Shown piece by piece: positions 36,962 to 46,933 of a stretch of DNA of 64,000 nt; position 1 is the stretch's first letter; each line of letters starts with the position of its first letter. The stretch covers positions 248,001 to 312,000 of the forward strand of contig CALVAP010000004.1 of the NCBI GenBank assembly GCA_944325625.1, given 5' to 3'. The notes below the pieces were generated by a model. That model made no database searches. It was not told the origin of the DNA and worked only from the letters and a program-made list of their open reading frames with translations. Source of the stretch: Candidatus Gastranaerophilales bacterium. GTDB taxonomy: Bacteria; Cyanobacteriota; Vampirovibrionia; Gastranaerophilales; Gastranaerophilaceae. A program made the translations under genes and the position numbers.

Positions 36962-37693
36962 ATGCAACAATATCAAAATTTAATACAAAACGAGGAAGAA
37001 AAAAAGAGTATATACCGCAACATCTTTTTGAATGTTAACGAGGCATTTTTATTAAAATTCAATGAAGCAAAAAGACCTCTTTCTTGCAGCAAATGTCGTC
37101 GTGAAAATTGTACTCCGCCTAAAAATCCAACCGAGAAACTCCATAAAGATTGCATTTATAGATTTTGGCAAGAACATTGTTTAAACAAGCTGGAAAAAGA
37201 AATTTCAAAAAGTATTTACGAGAAAATTCAAGAAATTAATGCTTTAAAAAACAAATATCATTGCAACAGATGCGCGGCATGCTGTAAACTTGCCTCAAGT
37301 GAATTTTCTTATGAAGAACTTAAACAAAAAGCACAAAAAGGCGATATATTTGCAAAACAGTTTACGTCCATATTTATTCCCTATAAAAATAAAGAAGATG
37401 CAAGACCATTCTATCCGGAATTTTTTGACCTATTGGAAAGTAAATATAAAAATAATGATAAAATATACTTTTATTACTGCCCAAAACTTTCAAAAGATAA
37501 TCTTTGCACCGATTATGAAAACCGACCCGACATATGTAGAGATTTTCCCAGCAATCCTCTTGTTATATTCCCAAAAGATTGCGGATATAGAAAATGGCAA
37601 GATGAAGTTGATGTTCTGGCACTGACACTCCATGCTATGATTAAAATTACAGAGTTTTACAAAACCAAAATCGCGGAAGCTCTGCAAGATTAA
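36962..37693 (+). CDS. YkgJ-like cysteine-cluster protein
   Basis: A 243-residue protein of the YkgJ/zinc- or iron-chelating family (PF03692). The core is CNRCAACCKLA (about residues 101-111), followed by CPKLSKDNLCTDYENRPDICRDFPSNP. Together this gives the C-x2-C-x2-CC and C-x7-C-x8-C spacing of the family. The N-terminus has another cluster (SCSKCRRENCTPPK). The molecular function of this family is unsettled; metal or Fe-S binding is expected. SD AAGGG precedes the ATG. Its TAA stop shares TTAA (37690-37693) with mutS2. Divergent from the glycine-heptad gene across a 134-bp gap containing the palindrome ATATTGCAATAT (36889-36900). Confidence 0.82.
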   Translation: MQQYQNLIQNEEEKKSIYRNIFLNVNEAFLLKFNEAKRPLSCSKCRRENCTPPKNPTEKLHKDCIYRFWQEHCLNKLEKEISKSIYEKIQEINALKNKYHCNRCAACCKLASSEFSYEELKQKAQKGDIFAKQFTSIFIPYKNKEDARPFYPEFFDLLESKYKNNDKIYFYYCPKLSKDNLCTDYENRPDICRDFPSNPLVIFPKDCGYRKWQDEVDVLALTLHAMIKITEFYKTKIAEALQD

Positions 37694-40062
37694 TTTATGT
37701 CAATAACAGTTACCCCATCTCCGCCTTCTGCTTGCTCTCCAACACGATATTTACAAACATATGGAGAACTTGAGATATAATCTCTTAAAACAGTTTTCAA
37801 AGCACCTGTTCCATGCCCGTGAATAATATAAACTGGAGTTAGATTAGCAAGACTTGCCTTATCTAAATACGCCTCCAACTCATCGAGTGCTTCTTCAACT
37901 CTGTAACCTCTTAAATCCAATGTTTGTGACATTTCCAAACGGTCAAAATTGAATTTTTTAGTCGGTGAAGCATAAGATGAAGGTTTAACAATTTTTTTTA
38001 TTATATTCGCGTCGTATAGGGCTAACTTGGCAGGTTTAACCTTTGTTTTAATCAACCCCATTTGGATTTGAATATTACCATTTTTATCAGGAAGGGCAAG
38101 AATTTCTGCTTTTTGGTCAAACCCTCTTACGATAACTTTATCTCCTATTTTTAATTGAGCCAAATCTAGTTTTTGATATTTTTGTGAAACATCATCCATA
38201 TCGTCTGCAAATTCTTGGTGCGCTTGGTGTTCTAACTCCGCCAAACGAGCATAAGCACGTCTTGCAACTTTTTCAGACTTTTCTTGTCTAAGCTCATCCA
38301 GAATTGCTTTGATTTCTTTTCTGGCGTGATTAATTCTGGCCTCATATTTTTTCTTATAAACATCAATATTTTTTTTCTTTTGTTTTTTTATCTCTTCAAC
38401 TTTTTCTTTATACTCTTGTTTAAGTTCTCCCGCAGATATTTCGAGTTTTTTTGCCTCTTGAGCGGAGTGTGATAACGTTTGTTGAGTTTGCTGTAACTCT
38501 TGAAGCACTTCTGCTGTTATGTCTTTTTGCGTATAATGTATTTTTCGTGCTTTTTCAACTATTGATGTTGGCAACCCTAAATTTTGTGAAATATTAATAG
38601 CATTACTTGCGCCTGGAATATCCATTAGGAGTTTATATGTAGGGGAAAGAGTTTGCGTATTAAATTCAACAGATGCATTTTTGAACCCATTTTTCATAAT
38701 AGCAAGAGATTTTAATTCGCCATAATGGGTTGTACAAATAACAAAAGCACCCCTATCGCATAAATATTCCAATACTGCTTGCGCTATTGATGCTCCCTCC
38801 TGAGGATCCGTACCTGCAGATATTTCATCCAACAAAATCAAGCTTTTTTCGTCTGCATTGTTAACTATATTGATTATATTTTTCATATGAGAAGAAAATG
38901 TTGAAAGACTTTGCACAATACTTTGTTCATCTCCTATATCTGCAAAAATCTTATCAAACAGAAAGATTTCTGCCTCATAACAGGGAACATGCATTCCCGC
39001 TTTTGCCATTAAAATTATTAATCCTATTGTTTTTAAAAGAACAGTCTTTCCACCTGTATTGGAACCGGTTATTACAAGACAACTCTTTTCCTTATCCAAA
39101 TAAAAATCATTTTCGACCACTTCTTGAGTTACACTCATTAAAACAGGATTTTTCAAACCTTTAAGGTTAATAATTTTATCCTTCAATATTTTGGGGCAAG
39201 CAAAATCGTTTTTTAATGAATAACGTGCTTTGGCGAATATAAAATCTAACTCTACAAGATTTTCCAAATTAGCAAGAATTATCTCGGAAGATGAAGCGAC
39301 AAACACCGATAATTCAGAAAGTATACGCTCTATTTCTGCCAAAATAGCAACTTTCACCTCTCGGATTTTATTATTAAACGGTACAATCTGTTTAGGCTCA
39401 ATAAAAAATGTCTGACCCGATGCGGATGTATCATGAACAATTCCACCAACTTTATTTTTGCACTCTGCTTTCACTTGAAAAACAATTCTATCTTCTCTTT
39501 TTGTCCACAAAGTATCCTGTAAGTTATTGGTAAAAGCAGAACTGCTCAAAAGTTTTGAAACTTCCATTTTCAGATTTTGTTCAGAATCCCTCAACGACAT
39601 TCTTAATGACTTTAATTTTTCCGAAGCATCATCTCTTACATTCATTTCCGCATCAAAAGTATTAAAAATCTTATCTTCCAACTCTTTTTGAGGTAATAAA
39701 ATATCAATAAATTTAGAAAGAGAAGCCCCCAAAGAATTATTTCTCGTCAAATATGAATTCACAAGACGAGTTGTTCTAAGCACTTTTGCAATATTAAAAA
39801 GTTCGTCAGCAGAAACCGTCAAGCCTTTTTTGGCTTCCACAACCGAATTTTTTATATCCAAGATATCCTCAAACGGCGGCTCTAAAAATTGATTTAAAAG
39901 ATATCTTGCCTCTGTTGTCAGTGCCAGCTCATTAGCAATTTTATCTTCCGAAGAATATACCTGAGCCGTTTTACAACGATTTTTTCCAAGTTCACTCGTT
40001 GCAAAGTCACTGAGAAAATCTAAGACTTTATCAAATTCCAATAATTGATACGCTTTTTCCAT
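37690..40062 (-). CDS. mutS2: MutS2 endonuclease/ATPase
   Basis: A 790-residue MutS2, which lacks the mismatch-binding domain of MutS1 and has roles in recombination control or ribosome rescue. Walker A is GSNTGGKTVLLKTIG and Walker B is ILLDEISAGTDPQEG, followed by TTHYGELK. A long coiled coil (about 515-620) and a KOW-like part (IGDKVIVRGF) follow. The C-terminal Smr domain (LDLRGYRVEEALDELEAYL, IIHGHGTGALK) is complete. Convergent with the YkgJ-like gene through a shared TTAA. Confidence 0.96.
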   Translation of the reverse strand: MEKAYQLLEFDKVLDFLSDFATSELGKNRCKTAQVYSSEDKIANELALTTEARYLLNQFLEPPFEDILDIKNSVVEAKKGLTVSADELFNIAKVLRTTRLVNSYLTRNNSLGASLSKFIDILLPQKELEDKIFNTFDAEMNVRDDASEKLKSLRMSLRDSEQNLKMEVSKLLSSSAFTNNLQDTLWTKREDRIVFQVKAECKNKVGGIVHDTSASGQTFFIEPKQIVPFNNKIREVKVAILAEIERILSELSVFVASSSEIILANLENLVELDFIFAKARYSLKNDFACPKILKDKIINLKGLKNPVLMSVTQEVVENDFYLDKEKSCLVITGSNTGGKTVLLKTIGLIILMAKAGMHVPCYEAEIFLFDKIFADIGDEQSIVQSLSTFSSHMKNIINIVNNADEKSLILLDEISAGTDPQEGASIAQAVLEYLCDRGAFVICTTHYGELKSLAIMKNGFKNASVEFNTQTLSPTYKLLMDIPGASNAINISQNLGLPTSIVEKARKIHYTQKDITAEVLQELQQTQQTLSHSAQEAKKLEISAGELKQEYKEKVEEIKKQKKKNIDVYKKKYEARINHARKEIKAILDELRQEKSEKVARRAYARLAELEHQAHQEFADDMDDVSQKYQKLDLAQLKIGDKVIVRGFDQKAEILALPDKNGNIQIQMGLIKTKVKPAKLALYDANIIKKIVKPSSYASPTKKFNFDRLEMSQTLDLRGYRVEEALDELEAYLDKASLANLTPVYIIHGHGTGALKTVLRDYISSSPYVCKYRVGEQAEGGDGVTVIDIN

Positions 40063-40130
40063 AAAATTATTATAACAAAATCATAGAAATAGATTACACA
40101 AATTGGAAAAAATAGTGCTATACTTAAAAC

Positions 40131-40751
40131 ATGTTTAGAAGAAAATGCAAAATAACATTCATAAGACATGGTTCAACAATCTATTCTGACGAAAATCGTT
40201 TGAACGATAACCTTAACTACCCACCCCTGAGTGAAGTTGGAAAAATAGAAGCAGACAAAATTGCCAAATGGATTGAAAAACGTTCACCTAAAGTTGACAA
40301 AATTTATACAAGTTCAGATATACAATCAATTCAGACGTGCAAACTCGTCTCACAAGAATACAAAAAAGATTTTGAAATTGTAGACAATCTCTACTCCAGA
40401 AGGACGGGCAAATGGAACGGATTGACTTTCGAACAAATTGAAAAGCAATATCCGGAAGAACTCAAACAATATCACGAAAACCGTGCAAATTATTGGACAG
40501 AAAATGGAGAAACAAATACTCAACTGCAGCAGCGAGTAAGAAACTCCGTAGCCGAGCTTATAGCTCAAAATATTGGAAACAGAATAATTATCGTAACAAA
40601 CGGAGATGTAATTCAAGCCGAAATTTGCTCAGCACTCAATATCCCGATTGAGAATATGGGAAGAATATACATTCCTTGCGGTTCTGCATCTCAGCTGAGT
40701 TATTTTGACAGCTGGACAAGTCTTGTCTACTGCGGACACTTTCCGCTTTAA
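40131..40751 (+). CDS. Histidine phosphatase (phosphoglycerate mutase-like) family protein
   Basis: A 206-residue protein of histidine phosphatase branch 1. The catalytic loop is FIRHGSTIYSDENRLND (RHG with phospho-His). The SSD(I)QSIQTC element and NLYSRRTGKWNGLTFEQIEKQYPEEL carry the acid/base Glu region, and IVTNGDVIQAEI stands in place of the usual VSHG-x second His (N here), which is unusual. It may be a cofactor-dependent phosphatase of small sugars or nucleotides; no substrate can be named. It heads a plus-strand run (rsgA, ispA). Confidence 0.85.
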   Translation: MFRRKCKITFIRHGSTIYSDENRLNDNLNYPPLSEVGKIEADKIAKWIEKRSPKVDKIYTSSDIQSIQTCKLVSQEYKKDFEIVDNLYSRRTGKWNGLTFEQIEKQYPEELKQYHENRANYWTENGETNTQLQQRVRNSVAELIAQNIGNRIIIVTNGDVIQAEICSALNIPIENMGRIYIPCGSASQLSYFDSWTSLVYCGHFPL

Positions 40752-40789
40752 CAGTGGCTAAATATCTAAACACGTGATATTATAAATCT

Positions 40790-41821
40790 ATGAAAAAGAT
40801 TGCCCAAGTATTTAAAATTCATAGTGACTTCTATTATGTAAACTTTGAAGGCACAGTTGTTGAGTGCAAACTCAAAGATACCTTGAAAAAACAAAAACAA
40901 GACGTCGTCGTGGGTGATTTTGTATGTCTTGAAGAACTTAACCTGACATCAAGACAAGCTTTTATTTCTCAAATTCAAGAAAGAAAAAGCTTTATGCCAA
41001 GACCTAAAGTCGCTAACATTGAACAGGTTATTATTGTCAGCGCAATAAAAGAACCTGAGTTGGACTTAAACCAACTTGACAGATATTTGTGTCTTTGTGA
41101 GCATCTCAAATTGAGTCCGGTTCTATGTTTTAACAAATGTGACTTATCCCAAAATCTCGATAAATTGGAAAATATTTTCTCCATTTATGAAAAATTAGGC
41201 TACAAAATCATTCTAACCTCAGCTAAAGATAAATTTGGAATAAAAGAATTTGAAAAAATACTCGAAGGAAAAATTTCCGCACTATGTGGTTTGTCCGGAG
41301 TCGGCAAATCAACACTCATTAACGTTATCAATCCGGAATTACACTTAAAAACAAAAAAAATAAGTGAAAAAACAAATCGTGGTACACATACAACAAGGCA
41401 TTGCGAAATAATACCGCTTAAGCTTTCTAATGGAAAAACCGCAAATATTATTGATACTCCGGGCTTTAGCTATCTTCGGTTCGATTTTATCCTTCCTCAA
41501 AATATTGATGAACTTTTCCCCGAAATGACAGAACTTAAAAATAAATGTAAGTTCAATGATTGTTTGCATATAACAGAGGTTGGCTGCAACATCCTAAATA
41601 ACATGGATAAAATTGCTCAATCAAGATATGAAAGTTATCTAAACTTCGTTGAAGAAGCAAAGGAATACAAAGAAAAATTGACATATCAAGGTCATAAACA
41701 GGAACAAAACTTTAAAATTCTTAATGATAAAAAAGTTGCAAAAATAAACACAAAACACAGAGAAAAAAGCCGTAATGTAGAAAAACAGGAAATAAAAACG
41801 AAAGAAGATAAAAATGAATAA
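40790..41821 (+). CDS. rsgA: Ribosome small-subunit GTPase RsgA
   Basis: A 343-residue circularly permuted GTPase that helps late 30S assembly. An OB-fold precedes the G domain; G4 NKCD, G1 GLSGVGKSTLIN and G3 DTPGF appear in permuted order (G4-G1-G3). The C-terminal zinc motif CKFNDCLHITEVGC is present. A Lys/Glu-rich tail of about 45 residues after the zinc domain is an extension and may bind rRNA. It overlaps ispA by 8 bp. Confidence 0.95.
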   Translation: MKKIAQVFKIHSDFYYVNFEGTVVECKLKDTLKKQKQDVVVGDFVCLEELNLTSRQAFISQIQERKSFMPRPKVANIEQVIIVSAIKEPELDLNQLDRYLCLCEHLKLSPVLCFNKCDLSQNLDKLENIFSIYEKLGYKIILTSAKDKFGIKEFEKILEGKISALCGLSGVGKSTLINVINPELHLKTKKISEKTNRGTHTTRHCEIIPLKLSNGKTANIIDTPGFSYLRFDFILPQNIDELFPEMTELKNKCKFNDCLHITEVGCNILNNMDKIAQSRYESYLNFVEEAKEYKEKLTYQGHKQEQNFKILNDKKVAKINTKHREKSRNVEKQEIKTKEDKNE

Positions 41822-42689
41822 AAAATTGCAGAACTACAAAGAACTTATAACAAAAAAACTTGATGAATATATTCCAAAAGGTTATCCAAAATCAATTTTT
41901 GAATCCATGAGATACTCTGTTCTATCCGACGGAAAAAGAATACGCCCGATTTTGGCAATAGAAGTTTTTAAGCTTTTTTCGGAAAATATAGAAGAAATAA
42001 TACCAACGGCTTGTGCAATAGAAATGCTACATGCTCAAAGTCTTATACACGACGATTTACCTTGCATGGATAATGATGATTTCAGACGCGGAAAACCGAC
42101 AAACCATAAAATTTTTGGCGAAGCAATAGCAACTTTGGCGGGAGATGCGCTCTTAAGCTTTGCGCCTCAAATCATTATACAAAAAACACCCTCAAGCGTC
42201 CCTAAAGACAAAATATTAAGAATACTCGATGAGTTTCTACAAACTGCCGGTGCTTACGGTATTATAGCCGGACAAGTAGTTGATATTGAATCTGAAGGTA
42301 AAGAAGTAGATAAAGCAACACTAAATTTTATTCATAAACACAAAACAGCAGACATGTTCAAACTACCCGTAAGAGCAGGAGCAATACTAGGTGGGGCAAC
42401 CGAAGAACAAATAGAAGAACTAACTATATTTGCCAAAAAAATCGGTCTGGCATTTCAAATTGCTGACGATATTTTGGATGAAACGTCTACACTTGAAACA
42501 CTTGGAAAAACTCCGGGAAAAGACAAAATTGCAGGCAAAGCTACCTATCCAACTATTTACGGATTTAATGAAGCCAAAAAGACTTTACACTCGCTAATTG
42601 AGCAAAGCTGTGCTATAATTGAGAAAAGTAACTATAAATCAGACTTATTGATTTATATAACTAAATTAATTGAAACAAGGATAAGATAA
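41814..42689 (+). CDS. ispA: Short-chain polyprenyl diphosphate synthase (farnesyl/geranylgeranyl)
   Basis: A 291-residue isoprenoid chain elongase. The first aspartate-rich motif is DDLPCMDND followed by DFRRGKPTNHK, with the two-residue insertion of type II bacterial FPP synthases. The second is DDILDET with GKTPGKDKIAGKATYP. It condenses IPP with allylic diphosphates for quinone and undecaprenyl synthesis. Whether the product is C15 or C20 cannot be set by eye. AAGAAG precedes the start within rsgA; the DUF212 gene follows with no gap. Confidence 0.9.
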   Translation: MNKKLQNYKELITKKLDEYIPKGYPKSIFESMRYSVLSDGKRIRPILAIEVFKLFSENIEEIIPTACAIEMLHAQSLIHDDLPCMDNDDFRRGKPTNHKIFGEAIATLAGDALLSFAPQIIIQKTPSSVPKDKILRILDEFLQTAGAYGIIAGQVVDIESEGKEVDKATLNFIHKHKTADMFKLPVRAGAILGGATEEQIEELTIFAKKIGLAFQIADDILDETSTLETLGKTPGKDKIAGKATYPTIYGFNEAKKTLHSLIEQSCAIIEKSNYKSDLLIYITKLIETRIR

Positions 42690-43142
42690 ATGATTTACAA
42701 CACCGGTCTTGAAGTACTATTTAACGGTATTTTGGCAGCAATAATTGCTCAAGTATTAAAGTTAATAGGGTATTTAATAAGATATCGCCAGTTTAATTTC
42801 AAAATTCTCACAACAACAGGGGGAATGCCAAGCTCACACTCTGCAGGCGTTATAGGGATGGCAGTTACTGCAGGTCTAATAGATGGTTATACTTCGGTTA
42901 CATTTGCAATCGCTATGGGATACTCTTTGGTTGTAATGTACGACGCTGCAGGTGTTCGACGTGCGGCTGGCAAAATTGCAACTGTACTCAACCGTATAAA
43001 AGAAGATATATACGCCCATAAACCTGAACTTATCGGGGACAAACTTAAAGAACTTCTCGGTCATACTCCATTTGAAGTTTTCGTCGGGGCTATACTTGGG
43101 GCAGCTATTGCCTATTTAAATCACTATTATTTTCTTGTTTAA
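42690..43142 (+). CDS. Divergent PAP2-family membrane protein (DUF212)
   Basis: A 150-residue membrane protein with TTGGMPSSHSAGVIGMA, the hallmark of the DUF212/divergent PAP2 family (cf. the phosphatase S-G-H motif), and DAAGVRRAAGKIATVLN. Four hydrophobic segments are visible (5-25, 45-65, 70-90, 125-148). It is adjacent to ispA with no gap (TAAATG), so a role in lipid or isoprenoid phosphate metabolism is suggested but not shown. Family members in plants and cyanobacteria are annotated as acid-phosphatase/vanadium-dependent haloperoxidase related. Confidence 0.9.
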   Translation: MIYNTGLEVLFNGILAAIIAQVLKLIGYLIRYRQFNFKILTTTGGMPSSHSAGVIGMAVTAGLIDGYTSVTFAIAMGYSLVVMYDAAGVRRAAGKIATVLNRIKEDIYAHKPELIGDKLKELLGHTPFEVFVGAILGAAIAYLNHYYFLV

Positions 43143-43183
43143 TTATCTTAATACAACAAATCCGATAGCCGCTTAGGAAGAGT

Positions 43184-44857
43184 ATGCAGAACATAAAATT
43201 TTTCGACAATCAAACAACTCCCGTCATAGTTCTTGATTATAACAAGGATGTGGTCTATACAAACAACTCTTTCAAAAAGATTTTTGGCAACATAAAAACT
43301 CTACAAAAATTTGCAAGAAGGTTTTTCTTTGAAGTGTGTCTATTAAATTCGGAGAATATTGAAAATCATAATCCAATTATGTTCGCACTTGATTCCAAAG
43401 AATCGTTTTTTGCACAGACTGTTTATCAAACAAATAAAAATGAATATTTGAACTTTGATATTCATTCATACGTAACTTCCAAACTAATCGTAATAACATT
43501 TAACAACACTACAGCTCAAAACCGATACGAAACTCTGCTTAAAAATTTTGAATCACTAAAAAAAGACTACACAGAAATACTTAAAGAAAATACTAAATAC
43601 TCAGAAATACAACAAAAAGCACAATCTCAAGCAATAAAAATGGCGCTTCTAAACAGATTTGCAAACATAATAAGAGAGTCCGTAGATATAAATAAAATAA
43701 TAAACTCTGCACTTAGTGAACTGTGTAATTTAACTGGCGGATTTAAAGCATATTTTGCTGAAAATCACGACAAAAATTATAAAATAAAAATAATATACCC
43801 GTCAAAATATAATTCAGAAAACGGAAAAAATATAAGCTTTGATGACTCTGTAAACAGAGCAATTACCGCAAAGAGTTCTCACACCGCACGCTGCCTTAAA
43901 GAATACAACGAAAGTAAAGAACGATTTAAAACAGCCACAGATAGGATTATTATCCCCATTTTTCATCAATCGAATTTGCTCGGTATTATAGTAATTTTGT
44001 CATACCAAAACATAAGTCTAACGCACGAAGATGATGTTCTAAAAGCCATCTCACTTCAACTTGCAAATGCACTTGTGCAGGCCTCTTTATTCGAGCAAAT
44101 TAACACTCAAAATATCCAACTCGAAAAAGCATTAAAAGAACTCAAAGATACTCAAATACAGCTTATCAACTCAGAAAAAATGGCATCACTTGGTCAACTC
44201 ACCGCCGGCGTTGCACATGAAATAAATACACCACTTGCCTCCATTAACTCAAATAACTCTATTGCTGAACGATTAATCAAAAAAATAGAAACGAATGATA
44301 AAAATCAACCCCTAATTGATACCTTTAAAGAATTAAATAATCTGGATAGAGAGGCTATCAAACGTATAAGTAAAATTGTTGTTTCCCTAAAACAATTTGT
44401 CAGACTTGATGAAGCTGAACTTCAAGAAGCAGAAATAAATAAAGAATTGGATTTGACACTTGATTTAATCAGACACGAAACAAAAAATAAAATTGACATA
44501 GTAAAAAATTATACAAAAATAAGACCCATAAAGTGTTACCCCAATATGCTAAATCAAGTTTTTATGAATCTGCTTATAAACGCATGCCACAGCATCGAAA
44601 CAAAAGGAACAATAACAATTTCAACAATAGATAACGGAGTTGACTTAATTATAAAAATAAAAGACGACGGATGCGGAATTCCAGAAGAAAATAAAGACAA
44701 AATTTTCCAAGCGGGATTTACCTCAAAAGGAGTAGGTGTCGGCACAGGGCTTGGACTAGCTATAACAAAAGAAATTATCAACAAACACAATGGAACTATA
44801 ACCTTTACATCAAAACAAAATGAAGGTACTGAATTTGTCGTTAATATTCCATATTAA
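43184..44857 (+). CDS. Soluble sensor histidine kinase (PAS-GAF-HisKA-HATPase)
   Basis: A 557-residue cytoplasmic kinase. A PAS-like domain (about 8-110; PVIVLDYNKDVVYTNNSF), a coiled coil (110-150), a GAF-like domain (155-300) and a second coiled coil (305-330) lead to the phosphorylated His in MASLGQLTAGVAHEINTPLASI (H345). The ATPase has NLLINACHSIE (N box), DDGCGIPEE (G1) and GLGLAITKEII (G2). No response regulator is adjacent; the stop shares TTAA with fliI on the other strand. So the partner is unknown, and the next RR (52408) has its own kinase. Confidence 0.93.
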   Translation: MQNIKFFDNQTTPVIVLDYNKDVVYTNNSFKKIFGNIKTLQKFARRFFFEVCLLNSENIENHNPIMFALDSKESFFAQTVYQTNKNEYLNFDIHSYVTSKLIVITFNNTTAQNRYETLLKNFESLKKDYTEILKENTKYSEIQQKAQSQAIKMALLNRFANIIRESVDINKIINSALSELCNLTGGFKAYFAENHDKNYKIKIIYPSKYNSENGKNISFDDSVNRAITAKSSHTARCLKEYNESKERFKTATDRIIIPIFHQSNLLGIIVILSYQNISLTHEDDVLKAISLQLANALVQASLFEQINTQNIQLEKALKELKDTQIQLINSEKMASLGQLTAGVAHEINTPLASINSNNSIAERLIKKIETNDKNQPLIDTFKELNNLDREAIKRISKIVVSLKQFVRLDEAELQEAEINKELDLTLDLIRHETKNKIDIVKNYTKIRPIKCYPNMLNQVFMNLLINACHSIETKGTITISTIDNGVDLIIKIKDDGCGIPEENKDKIFQAGFTSKGVGVGTGLGLAITKEIINKHNGTITFTSKQNEGTEFVVNIPY

Positions 44858-46167
44858 GCATGCTCTGCAAGTTTAAGCAAAGCTGATACCGTATCTTCAT
44901 ACTTCATAGGTTCATCAACTGCCTGACGCAAAAAGAAGTTTATACTGTCCATAAGAGCTATAGCCCTATCCGTAACAGCATCAGACCCTTTAACATAAGC
45001 ACCAATATTAATTAAATCCTCATTCTTGCGATATGCAGCAAGTAAAGTACGAATCTTACCCGCAGCTGCTCTATGCTCAGGAGTTACAACATCATTCATA
45101 ACCCGAGAAACACTTTGTAAAACATCTACTGCAGGATAATGGTTTTTATGCGCCAACTCTCTTGAAAGCATTATGTGCCCGTCAAGAATACTTCTTGCCG
45201 TATCAGAAATAGGCTCGTTAAAATCATCGCCTTCAACAAGCACCGTATAAAGCCCCGTAATAGTCCCTTTGTCATTACTACCTGCGCGCTCCAGTAATTT
45301 GGGCATAAGCGCAAAGACAGAAGGCGTATATCCCCTTGTAGCGGGCGGCTCACCAACTGCCAAGCCGACTTCTCTTTGTGCCATAGCTATTCGGGTTACA
45401 CTATCCAACATAAATAAAACATCTTTGCCTTGATCTCTAAAATACTCAGCTATTGCCATAGCTACAAAAGCTGCTTTTATTTTTACCAAAGAAGGCTGTT
45501 CGCTTGTCGCCGCAATGACTATAGAGCGCTTCATCCCTTCTGCACCCAAAGTTGTTTCTATAAACTCACGAACTTCTCTTCCACGCTCGCCTATCAATGC
45601 AATTACGTTTAGATCAGCACTTGTGTTTTTTGCCATCATCGCAAGTGTAGTTGACTTTCCTACACCTGAACCGGCAAAAATCCCGACACGCTGACCTTTT
45701 CCTATCGTATTAAATCCATCTATCGACCTTATTCCCAATGATAGCGGTTCTCTAATCAATGAACGTTTCAATGGATTAATGGCCTCAGCCTGTGTTGAAT
45801 ATAAAGACTGAGAATTTATAGCTCCGAGATTATCAATTGGTCTGCCAAGCCCATCCAACACTCTGCCCAAAAGTTGTGTACCAACTTGTATCTTCATAGA
45901 CGAGCCTGTATTAATAACGCTTGCCCCTGGCCTTAATCCATCCATTGCTCCAAGCGGCATAAGCAAAATTCGTCCCTCTTTGAACCCGACTATCTCTGCC
46001 GAAACTCTCTCATCCGTATTAGCTAGAGAGATATAGCACAAATCACCGATACTTCCCTCAGGGCCATCCGCTTCTATTATAAGCCCTATTATCTGAAGAA
46101 CTTTACCGAGTTTGCGCATCGTATTTGTCTTATTAACTATTTCTTTGTATCGACCTAGATTAATCAT
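44854..46167 (-). CDS. fliI: Flagellar export ATPase FliI
   Basis: The 437-residue F1-beta-like ATPase of the flagellar type III export apparatus. Walker A is GIFAGSGVGKSTTLAMMAKN, Walker B DVLFMLDSVTRIAMAQREVGLAVGEPPATRGYTPSVF (parts: FMLDSVTR, GEPPATRGY), and the family segment LLERAGSNDKGTITGLYTVLVEGDD is present. The C-terminus is shorter than usual but complete. It overlaps fliH by 8 bp and is the last visible gene of the cluster; fliJ is not found next to it. Confidence 0.96.
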   Translation of the reverse strand: MINLGRYKEIVNKTNTMRKLGKVLQIIGLIIEADGPEGSIGDLCYISLANTDERVSAEIVGFKEGRILLMPLGAMDGLRPGASVINTGSSMKIQVGTQLLGRVLDGLGRPIDNLGAINSQSLYSTQAEAINPLKRSLIREPLSLGIRSIDGFNTIGKGQRVGIFAGSGVGKSTTLAMMAKNTSADLNVIALIGERGREVREFIETTLGAEGMKRSIVIAATSEQPSLVKIKAAFVAMAIAEYFRDQGKDVLFMLDSVTRIAMAQREVGLAVGEPPATRGYTPSVFALMPKLLERAGSNDKGTITGLYTVLVEGDDFNEPISDTARSILDGHIMLSRELAHKNHYPAVDVLQSVSRVMNDVVTPEHRAAAGKIRTLLAAYRKNEDLINIGAYVKGSDAVTDRAIALMDSINFFLRQAVDEPMKYEDTVSALLKLAEHA

Positions 46168-46933
46168 TCTGCCTATTCTCTACTTCGGCAACAAGTTTAC
46201 TTTCATCTGCTGTTTGCAACTCTTCAAGAAGCTTTTGCGCTATCACATCTATTTGAGAAGAAATTCGATTATCTACCCTTGAATTAACGGACTCAACTAT
46301 CGTACCATCCTCTGATACACTGGCATCTTCAACTATCTTTATTGACTTTAAAGATAAGATTTCTGTTTTTAGTTGTTCAGAAATCTCATAAATTTTTTGT
46401 GCCATATTTGGATTTACGAATATTCTTACTTCTTCTTTTTCTTTTAGCTCATTAATAGCGGCTTTTGTTATATTATACAAAATCTCTTTGTCAACATTAA
46501 GTGCCTTCTTGCAAACACTGCCTGATATCGCAACCACAAGCTCTACTATATCATTATGGGCTGATTTTATAATTCGTTTTTTTATTTCAAACTCAGAATG
46601 CGCAAACTTATCAACATTTAAAACAATCTGTGCCAAATCATTACGAACTGCTTGTTGAGCTTCTTCATAACCTTTTTGGTAACCCTGCTGTTTTGCTGTC
46701 TGCGTAATTTTCTCTACTTGAGAATTAGCTTGTGAAACAGCATCATCAAAATGTTTTTTTGCTTTACTTTGAGCATCAGAAATAATTGCTTGAGCTTGCT
46801 GCCTTGCCTTATCAATAATCTCATTTGCAATATTTTTTGCATTAACAAGCGCCTGTGCTCTCATCTGCTCATCACTTACACCCAGCACATAGGACGACCC
46901 GACATTAACTTTTTCACTATCTATTCTACTCAA
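46160..46933 (-). CDS. fliH: Flagellar export protein FliH
   Basis: A 257-residue regulator of the FliI ATPase. The N-terminal helix has small/A-Q-rich repeats (IIDKARQQAQAIISDAQSKA, GYQKGYEEAQQAV). The FliH C-terminal domain follows (LVVAISGSVCKKALNVDKEILYNITKAA; EEVRIFVNPNM; KIVEDASVSEDGTIVES). The G-x3-G-like pattern is weak. It overlaps fliG by 8 bp and fliI by 8 bp. Confidence 0.88.
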   Translation of the reverse strand: MSRIDSEKVNVGSSYVLGVSDEQMRAQALVNAKNIANEIIDKARQQAQAIISDAQSKAKKHFDDAVSQANSQVEKITQTAKQQGYQKGYEEAQQAVRNDLAQIVLNVDKFAHSEFEIKKRIIKSAHNDIVELVVAISGSVCKKALNVDKEILYNITKAAINELKEKEEVRIFVNPNMAQKIYEISEQLKTEILSLKSIKIVEDASVSEDGTIVESVNSRVDNRISSQIDVIAQKLLEELQTADESKLVAEVENRQND